From contig JAGOJH010000013.1 in assembly GCA_017995215.1 (NCBI GenBank), positions 1 to 46,249 of the forward strand: a DNA stretch of 46,249 nucleotides, read 5' to 3'. The position numbers were made by a program, and so were the translations under genes. Each line of letters opens with the position of its first letter. The stretch's first letter is position 1. The notes under the pieces are model-generated. The model was not told the origin of the DNA. It searched no databases and was given only the letters and a program-made list of their open reading frames with translations. This document shows, piece after piece, positions 33,564 to 42,359 of this stretch. This DNA is from Thermoclostridium sp. (lineage in GTDB: Bacteria > Bacillota > Clostridia > DSM-8532).

Positions 33564-35290
33564 TTATTTCCCTCCATTTTATCCAACGATTTTTCACCTT
33601 CCTGATAGAAATTGCTGTTTTCTCCCGTAGGATCCAGCTTTAATTTCCCCAGCTGCAGGATTTCTTTTTTGGAAAGACGCCCATTGCACAGCTTTAATAA
33701 GGTATAATCCATTTCATCCAGGGTCTGGTCGAATATTTTAGGTTTTACCCCGTTTACATCAGTATACAGCCATAATTCAAAGGTTCGGTGAACAATAGCC
33801 TCTTCTTCCCGGTTTCCCAATTGCTGATTTAATACATAATCACCGGAGGCACGCATTTTCCAGTATTCATTGTCAATGGGCAAATTTTTATACACATAAT
33901 CATTCCAGCGTGTAAAAAAACCATATTGTCTGTTTAAGCGGTAGGACTCAAGGATAATAGCTTCTGGAATTTCTCCCTGATGATAAATTTGGCGCATTTC
34001 ATCCTGAAGACGTCTGTTGGTTGATAAACGAATCTTTGTCAGGTCAAGGAAATCCAGTTCTTCTGTTCTGGAAAGAGGAATATCTTCATTACAGCATTCA
34101 ATAAAGTCCTCATAAATTTCCATGCCGAATTTCTCAGGGGCAAGGGTAATGGGGGTCTTCGGATAGGGCAGAAAGGAAAAGTAGGTAGTTTCAAACTGAC
34201 CCGGTGCCCGGTGCAGTAATTCCAGCACCAGGGTTTCCGATTCTTCAATCGTTTTTAAGGTTTCATGGGGTCCTCCCAGAATGATATTTCCAGAAATACT
34301 ATGAATACCAGACTCAACACAATGGTCAATCACGTCACTAACCATTTTCCGGGTGACCTTTTTATTATAGCTCCTTAGTACCTGATCGCTTCCTGATTCC
34401 AAACCAAAAAAGATCTTTTTAAGCCCCGCATCGGCCATATTTTTTGTCATATCGCGGTTCTTATCAATGGTGGAAATGTGGGCGCTGGCAAACCAGATAA
34501 AGTCATAGTCCTCGCGCATTCTTTTCATTTCTGTGCAAATATGCCTGACCCTCTTATCATCCAGAGTAAATGTGTCATCTAAAAAGTTAATGTATTTGAT
34601 CGCCGGGTCTCGCTTCAAGTTACTCCTGATTTCCTCAATGAGAGATTCCACCGAGTGACGACGAACCCTTTTTGAATTGGCCCCTTCATAGCAGAAGGTA
34701 CACCCGAAAGGGCAACCCCGGCCTGTTAAGATGGGCAGCAGGCCATAATGCTTATAGTCGTTCGTTATGGTAATATCTGGCCAGGGAATACCATCCAGAT
34801 TTTCCGGTGATATTCTTGGAGGTGTTTCCACAAAATCTCCCGCTGCATTGAGATAAATAATCCCTTTTATGTCTTTGAGATCGCGTTTTTTTTCTATAAA
34901 ATAATCCATTAATTCCAGTATGGTTTCTTCCCCGTCTCCAATACAGGCCACTTCAATCGCTGTTTCCTTTAAAAAATCAGCATCCATCCCGACAGTTTGA
35001 GGGCCTCCCGCCAGGAGAATAACCTCCGGAAACTGTCTTTTGATCTCTTTGGCAAACGTTTTTACCCAATGAATATTATTAAAGTCGCAGTAGATGCCAA
35101 TGATTTTGGGCTTGTCTGCGCTTGCCAGTAAACCTGTTACATACGCCTGTGTTTCTTTGGCATAGCCCTGAAACATTTGAGCTTTATAACCTTTTTGGGC
35201 TAATAATTGGGTCAGGATATTCATTCCCAGATTACTTCCCGGAACATAACCGCTGACATAGCGATGTGATTTCGTGAATAGTATGTCCAT
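33539..35290 (-). CDS. cobalamin-binding radical-SAM RiPP maturase (module C)
   Basis: 583 residues from ATG 35290, which follows GGGGGATCATTGAGA; an in-frame start at 35338 would add 16 unrelated residues. Cobalamin-type domain with 'GIYCDFNN...LAGGPQTVGMD', then C193/C197/C200 ('GRGCPFGCTFCYEGANSKRVRRHSVE') and 'KKIFFGLESGS'. The C-terminal 'LDEMDYTLLKLCNGRLSKKEILQL' is the same winged-helix-like tail as in the sister proteins. It is the first gene after the precursor peptide, beyond a hairpin that may reduce its expression. It differs from the others in 'DGIPWPDITITN' before the barrel. The overlap with module D points to coupled translation. Confidence 0.85.
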   Translation of the reverse strand: MDILFTKSHRYVSGYVPGSNLGMNILTQLLAQKGYKAQMFQGYAKETQAYVTGLLASADKPKIIGIYCDFNNIHWVKTFAKEIKRQFPEVILLAGGPQTVGMDADFLKETAIEVACIGDGEETILELMDYFIEKKRDLKDIKGIIYLNAAGDFVETPPRISPENLDGIPWPDITITNDYKHYGLLPILTGRGCPFGCTFCYEGANSKRVRRHSVESLIEEIRSNLKRDPAIKYINFLDDTFTLDDKRVRHICTEMKRMREDYDFIWFASAHISTIDKNRDMTKNMADAGLKKIFFGLESGSDQVLRSYNKKVTRKMVSDVIDHCVESGIHSISGNIILGGPHETLKTIEESETLVLELLHRAPGQFETTYFSFLPYPKTPITLAPEKFGMEIYEDFIECCNEDIPLSRTEELDFLDLTKIRLSTNRRLQDEMRQIYHQGEIPEAIILESYRLNRQYGFFTRWNDYVYKNLPIDNEYWKMRASGDYVLNQQLGNREEEAIVHRTFELWLYTDVNGVKPKIFDQTLDEMDYTLLKLCNGRLSKKEILQLGKLKLDPTGENSNFYQEGEKSLDKMEGNKWLLYRKP

Positions 35291-35381
35291 TCTCAATGAT
35301 CCCCCTTGAACGGAACCAGCTTCGATAGAGCGACTCACCGGTTGTTTGGGTCCGGTTGGCGATTACAGGCAAAGAAAGAGA

Positions 35382-35421
35382 GCTACTGCAAAAGAACGAT
35401 TGAACCCGTTTTTGCAGCAGC
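35382..35421 (-). terminator. attenuating hairpin after precursor gene
   Basis: On the minus strand GCTGCTGCAAAAACG pairs with CGTTCTTTTGCAGTAGC around an 8-nt loop, followed by a pyrimidine-rich TCTCTTTCTTTG. It lies 10 nt after the precursor stop. It probably ends part of the transcripts and protects the precursor mRNA. Confidence 0.6.
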
Positions 35422-35430
35422 CCTGTCGTA

Positions 35431-35703
35431 CTACTTCTTTGATGTTTGAACTCCTACAAACGCATAATCCACACCAACCAGACTTAAACCACCGGCAACC
35501 TGATCCAATTGTTCATCGCTAAGAGGTTGTTTCTCTTTTGCTTCCTTGAAAGCAGCCTGGAATTCCTCAGCGGAGCAGCTATAACCCATTTTCCTAATAA
35601 TGGCATAAAATTCCTCTTCTGTTTTGGCCTCACTGAGTTGTTTTGCCAACATCTCATCCGTCAATACTTTTGCAGCCAATGCTTTTGCACTATCAATACC
35701 CAT
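35431..35703 (-). CDS. Nif11-type RiPP precursor peptide
   Basis: 90 residues. The leader (1-72) fits the Nif11-like leader family (TIGR03798): 'SAKALAAKVLTDEMLAKQLSEAKTEEEFYAIIRKMGY', then 'LSDEQLDQVAGG' with a double-glycine cleavage motif at 71-72. The predicted core is LSLVGVDYAFVGVQTSKK (18 residues, no Cys, a single Ser early and late). It contains the echoed pieces LVGVD and FVGVQ. A textbook ribosome site AAAGGAGG 7 nt before ATG 35703 overlaps the end of the upstream radical-SAM gene, so output should be high. The radical-SAM enzymes on both sides are its presumed modifiers. Confidence 0.92.
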   Translation of the reverse strand: MGIDSAKALAAKVLTDEMLAKQLSEAKTEEEFYAIIRKMGYSCSAEEFQAAFKEAKEKQPLSDEQLDQVAGGLSLVGVDYAFVGVQTSKK

Positions 35704-35705
35704 TC

Positions 35706-37466
35706 TTATTCCTCCTTTCCTGAAAATTTTGGTTCAATCAAAAAATGACTTACCCAATATTTACAATTAAATTGATATAAAATATCAATTAATTCTTGAT
35801 GGAATTCCCATTGGTTTTGATAGGGATCCCCAAACCTTGCATAAAGCTCCTTCTCAATATCCTCTAAGCTTTTCTTTCCTGCACACCTGAAAAGCAGTTC
35901 ATATTCCAAAGGCGAAATGGCAACACCATCTAATTGGGGAAACCCTTCGGTAAATGTAATGGCGCGCCATAGCTCAAAGGTTCTTTGTGGATAATCTCTG
36001 GAAAAGTCCAGGTCTTTCTCAAAGGCTTGCCCCTCATTGATGTATAGAACATAGTAATATTCATAGGCTCTTGGATTCGCAGCAATTTCCTCAAACCATC
36101 GGCTTCGGATCCCATAGGCCAGGGCGGCATTAAACTGCTTCATCACCACCGTCTCCTTCAGCTCATGGTTTTTAATTTTCTTTTGCATACTCTGCCGGAT
36201 CACCTTATTGAGTGCCTGACGATCTTTCATCACCTGATCCTGACTGCGTCCTGACGGTGTTACAAAAGGGTAGTCGTCACTGCTGAGATGTCCATTCTCA
36301 TCATGGAGCTTCAACGAAAATTTCCCTGGATCTTTCTGAATCTCCGTTCCCGGATAGGCTCTTAAAAACCCTGTGATAATATCAATGACCCCAGGTGCTT
36401 TATCCACCAGGTTTTTGATCAGCCCTGCGGTGGCCCCCTCTTCCTCCTCAGGGCCTCCAACAATAAAGTTGGTGGCAATCTGTGCTAAACCGCAATCTGC
36501 GGCGTAGGCTACAAATTCAAGAATATCTTCAATATTGACATGCTTGTTATATTGGTTCAGAACCAACTGGTCTCCGGATTCGATTCCAATTTGCAGGCGG
36601 ATCAAACCCGAGGCGATCATTACAGGTAATACATCCATCCATTTTATTATTCCCCCCACATGGCATTCACAATACCAGACAAGATCTCTCTCTTTTCTGA
36701 TTTCCTTCATTCCCTGGCAGAATTCTTCAATACGCTGTCGGCTAATGGTAAACGTATCATCCATAATAATGATGTATTTTAGTTCCGGATTGTTTTTCAA
36801 ATTGAGTTTAATTTCATCCAGCACCAAAGGGATACTTCTTAGCCGGACTTTCTGTTTCCCAGGGCTGGGGGCACAATAGGCACACTGATAAGGACAGCCC
36901 CTCCCTGTGAAAATCATCTTTCCGTAATGATGGTTTTTATGAAGTGAGCAGTGATAGGCCGGCAGTGGCAGAGCATCCAGATTTTCAATTATTTCCGGGG
37001 GATCTGTTTCAATATAATTTCCATCTTTTAAATAAGCCAGCCCCTTAATCATCGTCAAAGTTTCCGGTACACACGGATCCCCCGTATGGCTTAAAATAAC
37101 CTTTAAAAGCTGGGGCAAAGAAATTTCTCCTTCCCCTCTCAGGATATAATCCACCTGACTCTCTTCCATAAATTTCTTATTTAAGCCAATACTTTGAGGT
37201 CCTCCAACAATGATGGGAATCTCCCATCTTTCTTTTATTTTTTTTGTTAAGCGGATGATCAGGTCACAATTATCAAAATCACAGGAAAACCCTACTGCTT
37301 TTGGTTCATTTATTTCAATTACCTCCAGGAGCTTTTCCGGCTTATCATGAAAAACCAGAGGTTCAAACCCTTCTTGTTCAAGAGCCCCCGCCAGATAGAA
37401 TAATCCAACAAAATCATGGGACATTGTTTCATATTTTTTTGATACATTACAAAGCAGTATTTTCAT
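35706..37466 (-). CDS. cobalamin-binding radical-SAM RiPP maturase (module B)
   Basis: 586 residues from ATG 37466; the in-frame codons upstream overlap the preceding gene and have no ribosome site. 'GFSCDFDN...VGGPQSIGLN' lies in the cobalamin-type domain. The cluster is C191/C195/C198 in 'GRGCPYQCAYCAPSPGKQKVRLRS', where CAPSPGK replaces the CYEGGNSK of the sister enzymes, a hint of different chemistry. 'IRLQIGIESGDQLVL' follows. The C-terminal 'SPLEYELLFRCAGKKSLEDIEKELYARFGD' is the winged-helix-like tail. It lies between the two-module fusion gene (13 nt after its stop) and the precursor (2 nt before its ATG), and all are surely one transcript. Confidence 0.87.
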   Translation of the reverse strand: MKILLCNVSKKYETMSHDFVGLFYLAGALEQEGFEPLVFHDKPEKLLEVIEINEPKAVGFSCDFDNCDLIIRLTKKIKERWEIPIIVGGPQSIGLNKKFMEESQVDYILRGEGEISLPQLLKVILSHTGDPCVPETLTMIKGLAYLKDGNYIETDPPEIIENLDALPLPAYHCSLHKNHHYGKMIFTGRGCPYQCAYCAPSPGKQKVRLRSIPLVLDEIKLNLKNNPELKYIIIMDDTFTISRQRIEEFCQGMKEIRKERDLVWYCECHVGGIIKWMDVLPVMIASGLIRLQIGIESGDQLVLNQYNKHVNIEDILEFVAYAADCGLAQIATNFIVGGPEEEEGATAGLIKNLVDKAPGVIDIITGFLRAYPGTEIQKDPGKFSLKLHDENGHLSSDDYPFVTPSGRSQDQVMKDRQALNKVIRQSMQKKIKNHELKETVVMKQFNAALAYGIRSRWFEEIAANPRAYEYYYVLYINEGQAFEKDLDFSRDYPQRTFELWRAITFTEGFPQLDGVAISPLEYELLFRCAGKKSLEDIEKELYARFGDPYQNQWEFHQELIDILYQFNCKYWVSHFLIEPKFSGKEE

Positions 37467-37479
37467 CGTTTTCTCTTTT

Positions 37480-40400
37480 CTAGAACGGAACGACAAGAAG
37501 CCAGTATTTTTTATCAAAGACTTTCAGGGTTTCAATGATCCGTTCCATCAACTCATTGAGATTTTCTCCAAATGGTTTGCCAAATCGGTCGTAGAGCAGT
37601 TCTGCAATGGTTTTAATGGTGACTTTTCCTGTACAGTATTTCATCACTTCATATTCAAATGGAGACAAGGCCTCTCCCCACAAAACAGGATAACCCTGAG
37701 AAAAATCCACATCACGCCACATTTCGATCAAACGCTGGGGCCTCCAGGCAGGCAGTTCCAGCGGTTCTACATCTCTAACCCTGCTGGCTGCTTCTCTGGC
37801 CAGGAAGGTATAGTAAGCCGATATCCTTGGCTTGTGATGGGTAATGATACTGCTCCAATATTTAGGGCCATTCGGAGCCAGAGCTGTTTTAAAGCATCGT
37901 AAAATATCCTCATGACTTAGCTCCCCGTCCTCAAGCATCATTTTTACTTCATCGACAAGGCTCTGAATATATTCCTGATAAGCCGCTATGATTCCCCGAG
38001 CATCCATTTTTTCGCTGTCCATCAGGGGATAATCTGAAATAGATCCCAGCCCCTGTTTGTCGTAAATGGTTAAACCGTACTTTTCCGGATGTAATCCAAT
38101 ATCTGTCTTGGGATAGGGCATCACAATGCTGGGGGAAATTTCCACCATCCCCGGACCCAGGCGCAGGAGTCTGGCCGCAAATTTTTTATTTTTCTCAATA
38201 TGCTCCCGATTTTCAAAAGGGCCACCAACCAGCAAGGCTCCAAAAACCTGCTGAACCCCTGCATCAAAGGCTGCTTTGACTACCGTTTCAACCATTTCCG
38301 GAGAAATGTTTTTCTTATATACTTTTAACATCTCTTTGTCCGCCGACTCAATACCAATTTGGAGACGGTTTAGCCCTGCGGCTACCATTTCCTTTAATAC
38401 TTCCGGTCGTCTGCTTAAGGAGACGACATCGGCCTCACAATAGAAATGAAACGGTCTGATTTCCTGGAGTGCTTTGACTTCCCTGCAGAAATCATTCAAC
38501 CACTTGGGATTGGTGACCAGGGTGTCGTCGCAGAATACAAAATACTCCAGTTCGGTATATTTCAGCAGGAAATATTTCATTTCAGCAATGACATTTTCCA
38601 CGCTTCGCTGGCGCATAGGCCTTTTCAAGGCCCCCTCATGGCAAAAAACACAATGATAGGGACAGCCTCGGCTGGTCATCAAATAAAGACTTTTGAAATC
38701 AATGGGGGTGATGCTTTTATCATAGGCAGGAAAAGGCAGTTCATCCAGGTTTTCAACGACAGGGCTCTCTCCACGGTCAATACATGCATTTTCCTCATTG
38801 ATATAGAAAATTCCCGGTATATCATCCATGCTCCTATTTTCCTTTATAGCATCCAGCACCGCCACCAGTGCCAGCTCCCCCTCCCCTCGGATAATAGCCC
38901 TTGCCCTGGACTTTCTCAAATAAGCCTCATCCAGTGAAATGGCCTCCGGCCCGCCAATGATCACTGGAATATCATAAACCTCGGTGATGGTTGCCCCAAT
39001 TTTTTGGGCCACATGTTTGTTTTCAAAATCCACCGAAAATCCAATCCCGCAGATTTCGCTGCGATTGAATTTTTTGAGATAATCAATGGCCTGATCCGCC
39101 CGACATTCACACACATATGCATCATATCCTTTTGTATCAAGATAGCTCGCCAATCCATAGACACCCAAAAAAGCGCCATTATCGCTAAAACCAGACATCT
39201 CCATGACAATTGTTGATAATTTAAAGAGGATTACTTTGTTTTTCATTGTTTTCTCCATGGTTTCTTTCGAAGGATTCCATTCTTGATCGGCCTCTTTCGC
39301 TTTCAATGAGCCCGAAAGTACACACATCCCTGCCGATTCCAATTTTTTGACAGTATTCAAAATATACCCCTTAAACTCTTGGAAATTCTCATAGCTTTTT
39401 TGATATTTTTCAAAGAGAATTTCTGCCATCTCGTTCATGGTGATCTTGCCTGAGGCATATTTTAAGACCTCGAATTCGAAAGGCGAGAAGACAAATCCGT
39501 TTAAGACAGGAATTTCAGCCGACAGCTCTTCTCTCAGGCTAAGTATGACAATCCGTTGGGGATGGGTATCAAAAACCTCCTCCGGGTCATAATCCTTTAT
39601 GAGTCTGTTTCCACGAATTCGGGCTTTAAATTGGGCATCGGAATAGGGATAGCGGGAATATACCAGTTCCGTCCACATCCCGTTGAGACTGTATTTCTCA
39701 CTGAGTTCATAGCTTTTTAAAATCAACTCGTCCGGAATCAGGTCATCAGCGAACATTTTACGCATCAGCTTCGTATTCTCTTCAAAAAATTCATTTCTGG
39801 CAGCACAGATTTCTTCAATACTGAGGGCCTTTGTCTCAATGACAGGAAAATCACCCACCGATGTCAGCGCTTTTTCATCCTTCACCTCAATACCGAAAGC
39901 CTCCGGATTTTTAGACATGGCCGTTTCAGGGAAAGGCATATAGAACGTGCTGACCACCTCTACCATCCCATGTCCTGATTGAATCATTTCTTTGACCGTT
40001 GAAAATGTATGGTTCAGGGTTTCCCGTGTTTCCAAAGCCCCCCCGATAATGATATTGCCAACCAGTTGTGGAAGCCCGGCTTTTTGGGAGATTTCAATCA
40101 CCCTGAAAAGGTCCTCGCGCTGGATCCCTTTATGATAAATATCGATGATATGCTGATTGCAGCTTTCAATCCCAATCTGCATGCGTACCAGACCTGCGTC
40201 AACCATCATTTTTACAATCTCCGGATACTTCATGACGATATTGACATGGGCATCGGCAAACCAGACGAAATCATGTTCCTTCCTCAGCTCTTTCAGTTGC
40301 TCGCAGAAGGCTCTTACCCTATTCTTGTCCAGGGTAAAGGTATCATCTCCGAAAAAGATGTATTTCACCCTGGGATTTGCTTTCAGACGACAGCGTATCT

Positions 40401-41064
40401 CCTTCATCACACTTTCAACGCTGCGTCTTCGAACGTTTTTGCTGTTTCCCCCTTCATAACAAAAAGAGCAGTTGAAAGGACACCCTCGTCCTGACATTAC
40501 TGCCATGTGGTTAATTTCCCTGTGTTGGGGCGATTTAATTCTCCCGGTAATAATGGGTAACTGATCTAAATTCTCAATGGCCGGATAAATGCCATTATCG
40601 TAATAGGTCCCATCCCTTCGGAAGGAACACATCCCAGGTATTTTTTCCCACCCGTCCGGATGATCGATCGATTGAATGACTTCAAAAAGGGAAAACTCTC
40701 CTTCCCCTCTCAACATCCCGTCTGCCTGACTGGATCGTAAAAATTCTTCTCCCAGGCCGACGGTCTGAGGGCCGCCGACAAAAACATAAGCGTCAAATTG
40801 TTTTTTGATCGTTTGTGAAAAGCTCTCAACTGCTGACTGATTCTCAAAATCGCAATATAAACCCACCACGGTATTTTTGTCACACCCGGAGTTTCCAAGA
40901 AACTTCAGCCCATTTAGTAGTTCTCCCGAAAAGACAGCAACGTTCATTCCTTTACTTGCCGCCATTTCAGCCAAAGACATATGACCGATGGGCTCTATTT
41001 GAGTGATTGAATGGGTTCTTGTTCCACGATGAACAAGCATTAGTATCAAGCTGATCACTTTCAC
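37480..41064 (-). CDS. two-module cobalamin/radical-SAM fusion maturase (modules A1-A2)
   Basis: 1,194 residues: two complete enzymes head to tail. A1 (about 1-585) has 'GLYCDFEN...VGGPQTVGLG', C195/C199/C202 ('GCPFNCSFCYEGGNSKN') and a tail 'SPFEFEVLKYASGKITMNEMAEILFEKY'. A2 begins at Met607 ('MKNKVILFKLS', 39246) and has 'GFSVDFEN...IGGPEAISLD', C801/C805/C808 ('GCPYHCVFCHEGALKRP') and 'SPFEYEVMKYCTGKVTIKTIAELLYDRFG'. GGAG 6 nt before codon 607 could still permit internal initiation. Start: GGAGGT just upstream of GTG 41064 is much better than the ATGs at 41106 and 41121. First gene of the cluster, behind the promoter at 41.2 kb. Closest named type: RiPP maturation radical-SAM protein 1 (TIGR03975), known to pair with Nif11 precursors. 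Confidence 0.87.
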   Translation of the reverse strand: MKVISLILMLVHRGTRTHSITQIEPIGHMSLAEMAASKGMNVAVFSGELLNGLKFLGNSGCDKNTVVGLYCDFENQSAVESFSQTIKKQFDAYVFVGGPQTVGLGEEFLRSSQADGMLRGEGEFSLFEVIQSIDHPDGWEKIPGMCSFRRDGTYYDNGIYPAIENLDQLPIITGRIKSPQHREINHMAVMSGRGCPFNCSFCYEGGNSKNVRRRSVESVMKEIRCRLKANPRVKYIFFGDDTFTLDKNRVRAFCEQLKELRKEHDFVWFADAHVNIVMKYPEIVKMMVDAGLVRMQIGIESCNQHIIDIYHKGIQREDLFRVIEISQKAGLPQLVGNIIIGGALETRETLNHTFSTVKEMIQSGHGMVEVVSTFYMPFPETAMSKNPEAFGIEVKDEKALTSVGDFPVIETKALSIEEICAARNEFFEENTKLMRKMFADDLIPDELILKSYELSEKYSLNGMWTELVYSRYPYSDAQFKARIRGNRLIKDYDPEEVFDTHPQRIVILSLREELSAEIPVLNGFVFSPFEFEVLKYASGKITMNEMAEILFEKYQKSYENFQEFKGYILNTVKKLESAGMCVLSGSLKAKEADQEWNPSKETMEKTMKNKVILFKLSTIVMEMSGFSDNGAFLGVYGLASYLDTKGYDAYVCECRADQAIDYLKKFNRSEICGIGFSVDFENKHVAQKIGATITEVYDIPVIIGGPEAISLDEAYLRKSRARAIIRGEGELALVAVLDAIKENRSMDDIPGIFYINEENACIDRGESPVVENLDELPFPAYDKSITPIDFKSLYLMTSRGCPYHCVFCHEGALKRPMRQRSVENVIAEMKYFLLKYTELEYFVFCDDTLVTNPKWLNDFCREVKALQEIRPFHFYCEADVVSLSRRPEVLKEMVAAGLNRLQIGIESADKEMLKVYKKNISPEMVETVVKAAFDAGVQQVFGALLVGGPFENREHIEKNKKFAARLLRLGPGMVEISPSIVMPYPKTDIGLHPEKYGLTIYDKQGLGSISDYPLMDSEKMDARGIIAAYQEYIQSLVDEVKMMLEDGELSHEDILRCFKTALAPNGPKYWSSIITHHKPRISAYYTFLAREAASRVRDVEPLELPAWRPQRLIEMWRDVDFSQGYPVLWGEALSPFEYEVMKYCTGKVTIKTIAELLYDRFGKPFGENLNELMERIIETLKVFDKKYWLLVVPF

Positions 41065-41191
41065 TATATACCTCCAAACCTCATTCCCCTGTATGTTGTT
41101 TTTCATCTGTAAACGGATCAATAATGTTTTGAAGTGACTCTAAACGTTGAATGTCCCTGCTTTTTCCCATTTATAAGCAGCTCTTGAGTCC

Positions 41192-41220
41192 ATTATACTG
41201 AATACTTCAGGTGTCTGCAA
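41192..41220 (-). promoter_or_regulatory. probable RiPP-cluster promoter
   Basis: On the minus strand TTGCAG, a 17-nt spacer, TATAAT. The -10 is perfect and the -35 weak, which suggests an activator or low basal use. The leader is about 120 nt. Confidence 0.55.
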
Positions 41221-41532
41221 ATTTTTTTCTATGCTCACGTTGCGTGACAAGGGGAAGGTCCAGCAAACGGACATTTCCTGATTACTATTCATTGCTTAGC
41301 ATTATGTCAATTGTCCCCTTGCGACATCTCTCTTTTCCAGTAGGAAACTTGATTTCCAGTCGCTCCAACTCGAGCCTTGTCGGCAGAATTTAGTGCCCAA
41401 AGAGCAGGTTTGTAAACCAAATTTTGCGAAGTTTATCTGTTTTCATATTCATTTATATCCGCTATAGCTTCTACCTCTATATTCCATTATACCATTCGAC
41501 CTGGACAAATTATGGGTGTTGGCATACATAAA

Positions 41533-41579
41533 TTCAATAAAAAAGCGGCAAATATCGGATTGGCCGCAAATTTATTGAA
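41533..41579 (-). terminator. Rho-independent terminator of vWA gene
   Basis: GCGGC / GCCGC stem followed on the minus strand by TTTTTT, enclosed in a longer TTCAATAAA / TTTATTGAA pairing, 27 nt after the vWA stop. Confidence 0.8.
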
Positions 41580-41605
41580 CTTCAATCCTTTATTGTCATC
41601 TCACC

Positions 41606-42259
41606 TTACTTGTTCCCCCCACGCTTCTCAAAATCTTCCTCGATTCTCTCTTTCCATTTTCTCGACAGCTTGTTGCCACAGCGCACATTACTCACGGCGG
41701 CGCAGACGGTTTCATAATTTAACATAGTCCCCTGGCTGTCTGCATGGTAGTTTACAGCCATGTCTTTGCTTATGCCCACCTTTGCAGCCGTTTCAACCGC
41801 ATCAATGTTGGCTCCCAGGAAAATAAACTCCCAACTGTATTTACTCTTCTGGTGCTCAATCATCTGTTTCACCTTTTCGGAATTGAATTCATGGCTCGCG
41901 TTCTCCAGACCATCTGTGGTGATAACAAACATAACATGCTCCGGTCGCTCCTCTTCTCTGGTATGCTTCAGCGCATTGCCTATTTTGTTGATAGTCTTTC
42001 CCACAGCATCCAATAATGCTGTCGTTCCTCTCACATAATACTCATCATGTGTGATGGGTCGTACCCCGCGAAGGTTAACGCGGTCATGCAATAATTCATA
42101 TTGATCATCAAACAGCACCGTTGTAATGATCGCTTCGCCAGGCTCCTCCTTTTGCTTTCTCAGCAACGCATTATAGCCCCCAATTGTGTCGGTTTCAAGG
42201 CCACTCATGGAACCACTTCTGTCCAAAATGAATACCAACTCTGTTAGTCCTTTTTTCAT
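41606..42259 (-). CDS. von Willebrand factor A (vWA) domain protein
   Basis: 217 residues of a single cytoplasmic vWA domain. The MIDAS metal site is intact: 'FILDRSGSMSG' (DxSxS at 13-17), a Thr in 'YVRGTTALLDAV', and 'VITTDGLENAS' (Asp). Such TerY-like proteins bind partners through Mg and often serve in metal-stress, chaperone or phage-defence complexes. GGAGG lies 8 nt before ATG 42259; a TTG 15 nt upstream is inside the ribosome site region. It lies downstream of the VOC-macro genes in the same direction with a 100-nt gap. Confidence 0.85.
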   Translation of the reverse strand: MKKGLTELVFILDRSGSMSGLETDTIGGYNALLRKQKEEPGEAIITTVLFDDQYELLHDRVNLRGVRPITHDEYYVRGTTALLDAVGKTINKIGNALKHTREEERPEHVMFVITTDGLENASHEFNSEKVKQMIEHQKSKYSWEFIFLGANIDAVETAAKVGISKDMAVNYHADSQGTMLNYETVCAAVSNVRCGNKLSRKWKERIEEDFEKRGGNK

Positions 42260-42359
42260 CGTTTTATCCTCCAATCACTTATTGTGATTTTAGGATAACA
42301 CCGCAGCCTTGCATTTGGGTCGCATGGCAGGCGACATTTTTACACTCTGAAAGATACCG

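Larger units (their letters stand above)
41065..41605. other. 541-nt region upstream of the RiPP cluster
   Basis: It holds the cluster promoter, a possible second -35 (TTGACA on the minus strand, 41310-41305) with a poor -10, a spaced pair CAAGGGGA / TCCCCTTG (41248-41255 / 41314-41321), and the terminator of the vWA gene. No gene is visible. Confidence 0.5.

Noticed and set aside
41065-41121. Longer N-terminus for the fused radical-SAM protein from ATG 41121 or 41106
   Set aside because: The extra residues do not match the sister enzymes, and GGAGGT sits exactly right for GTG 41064.
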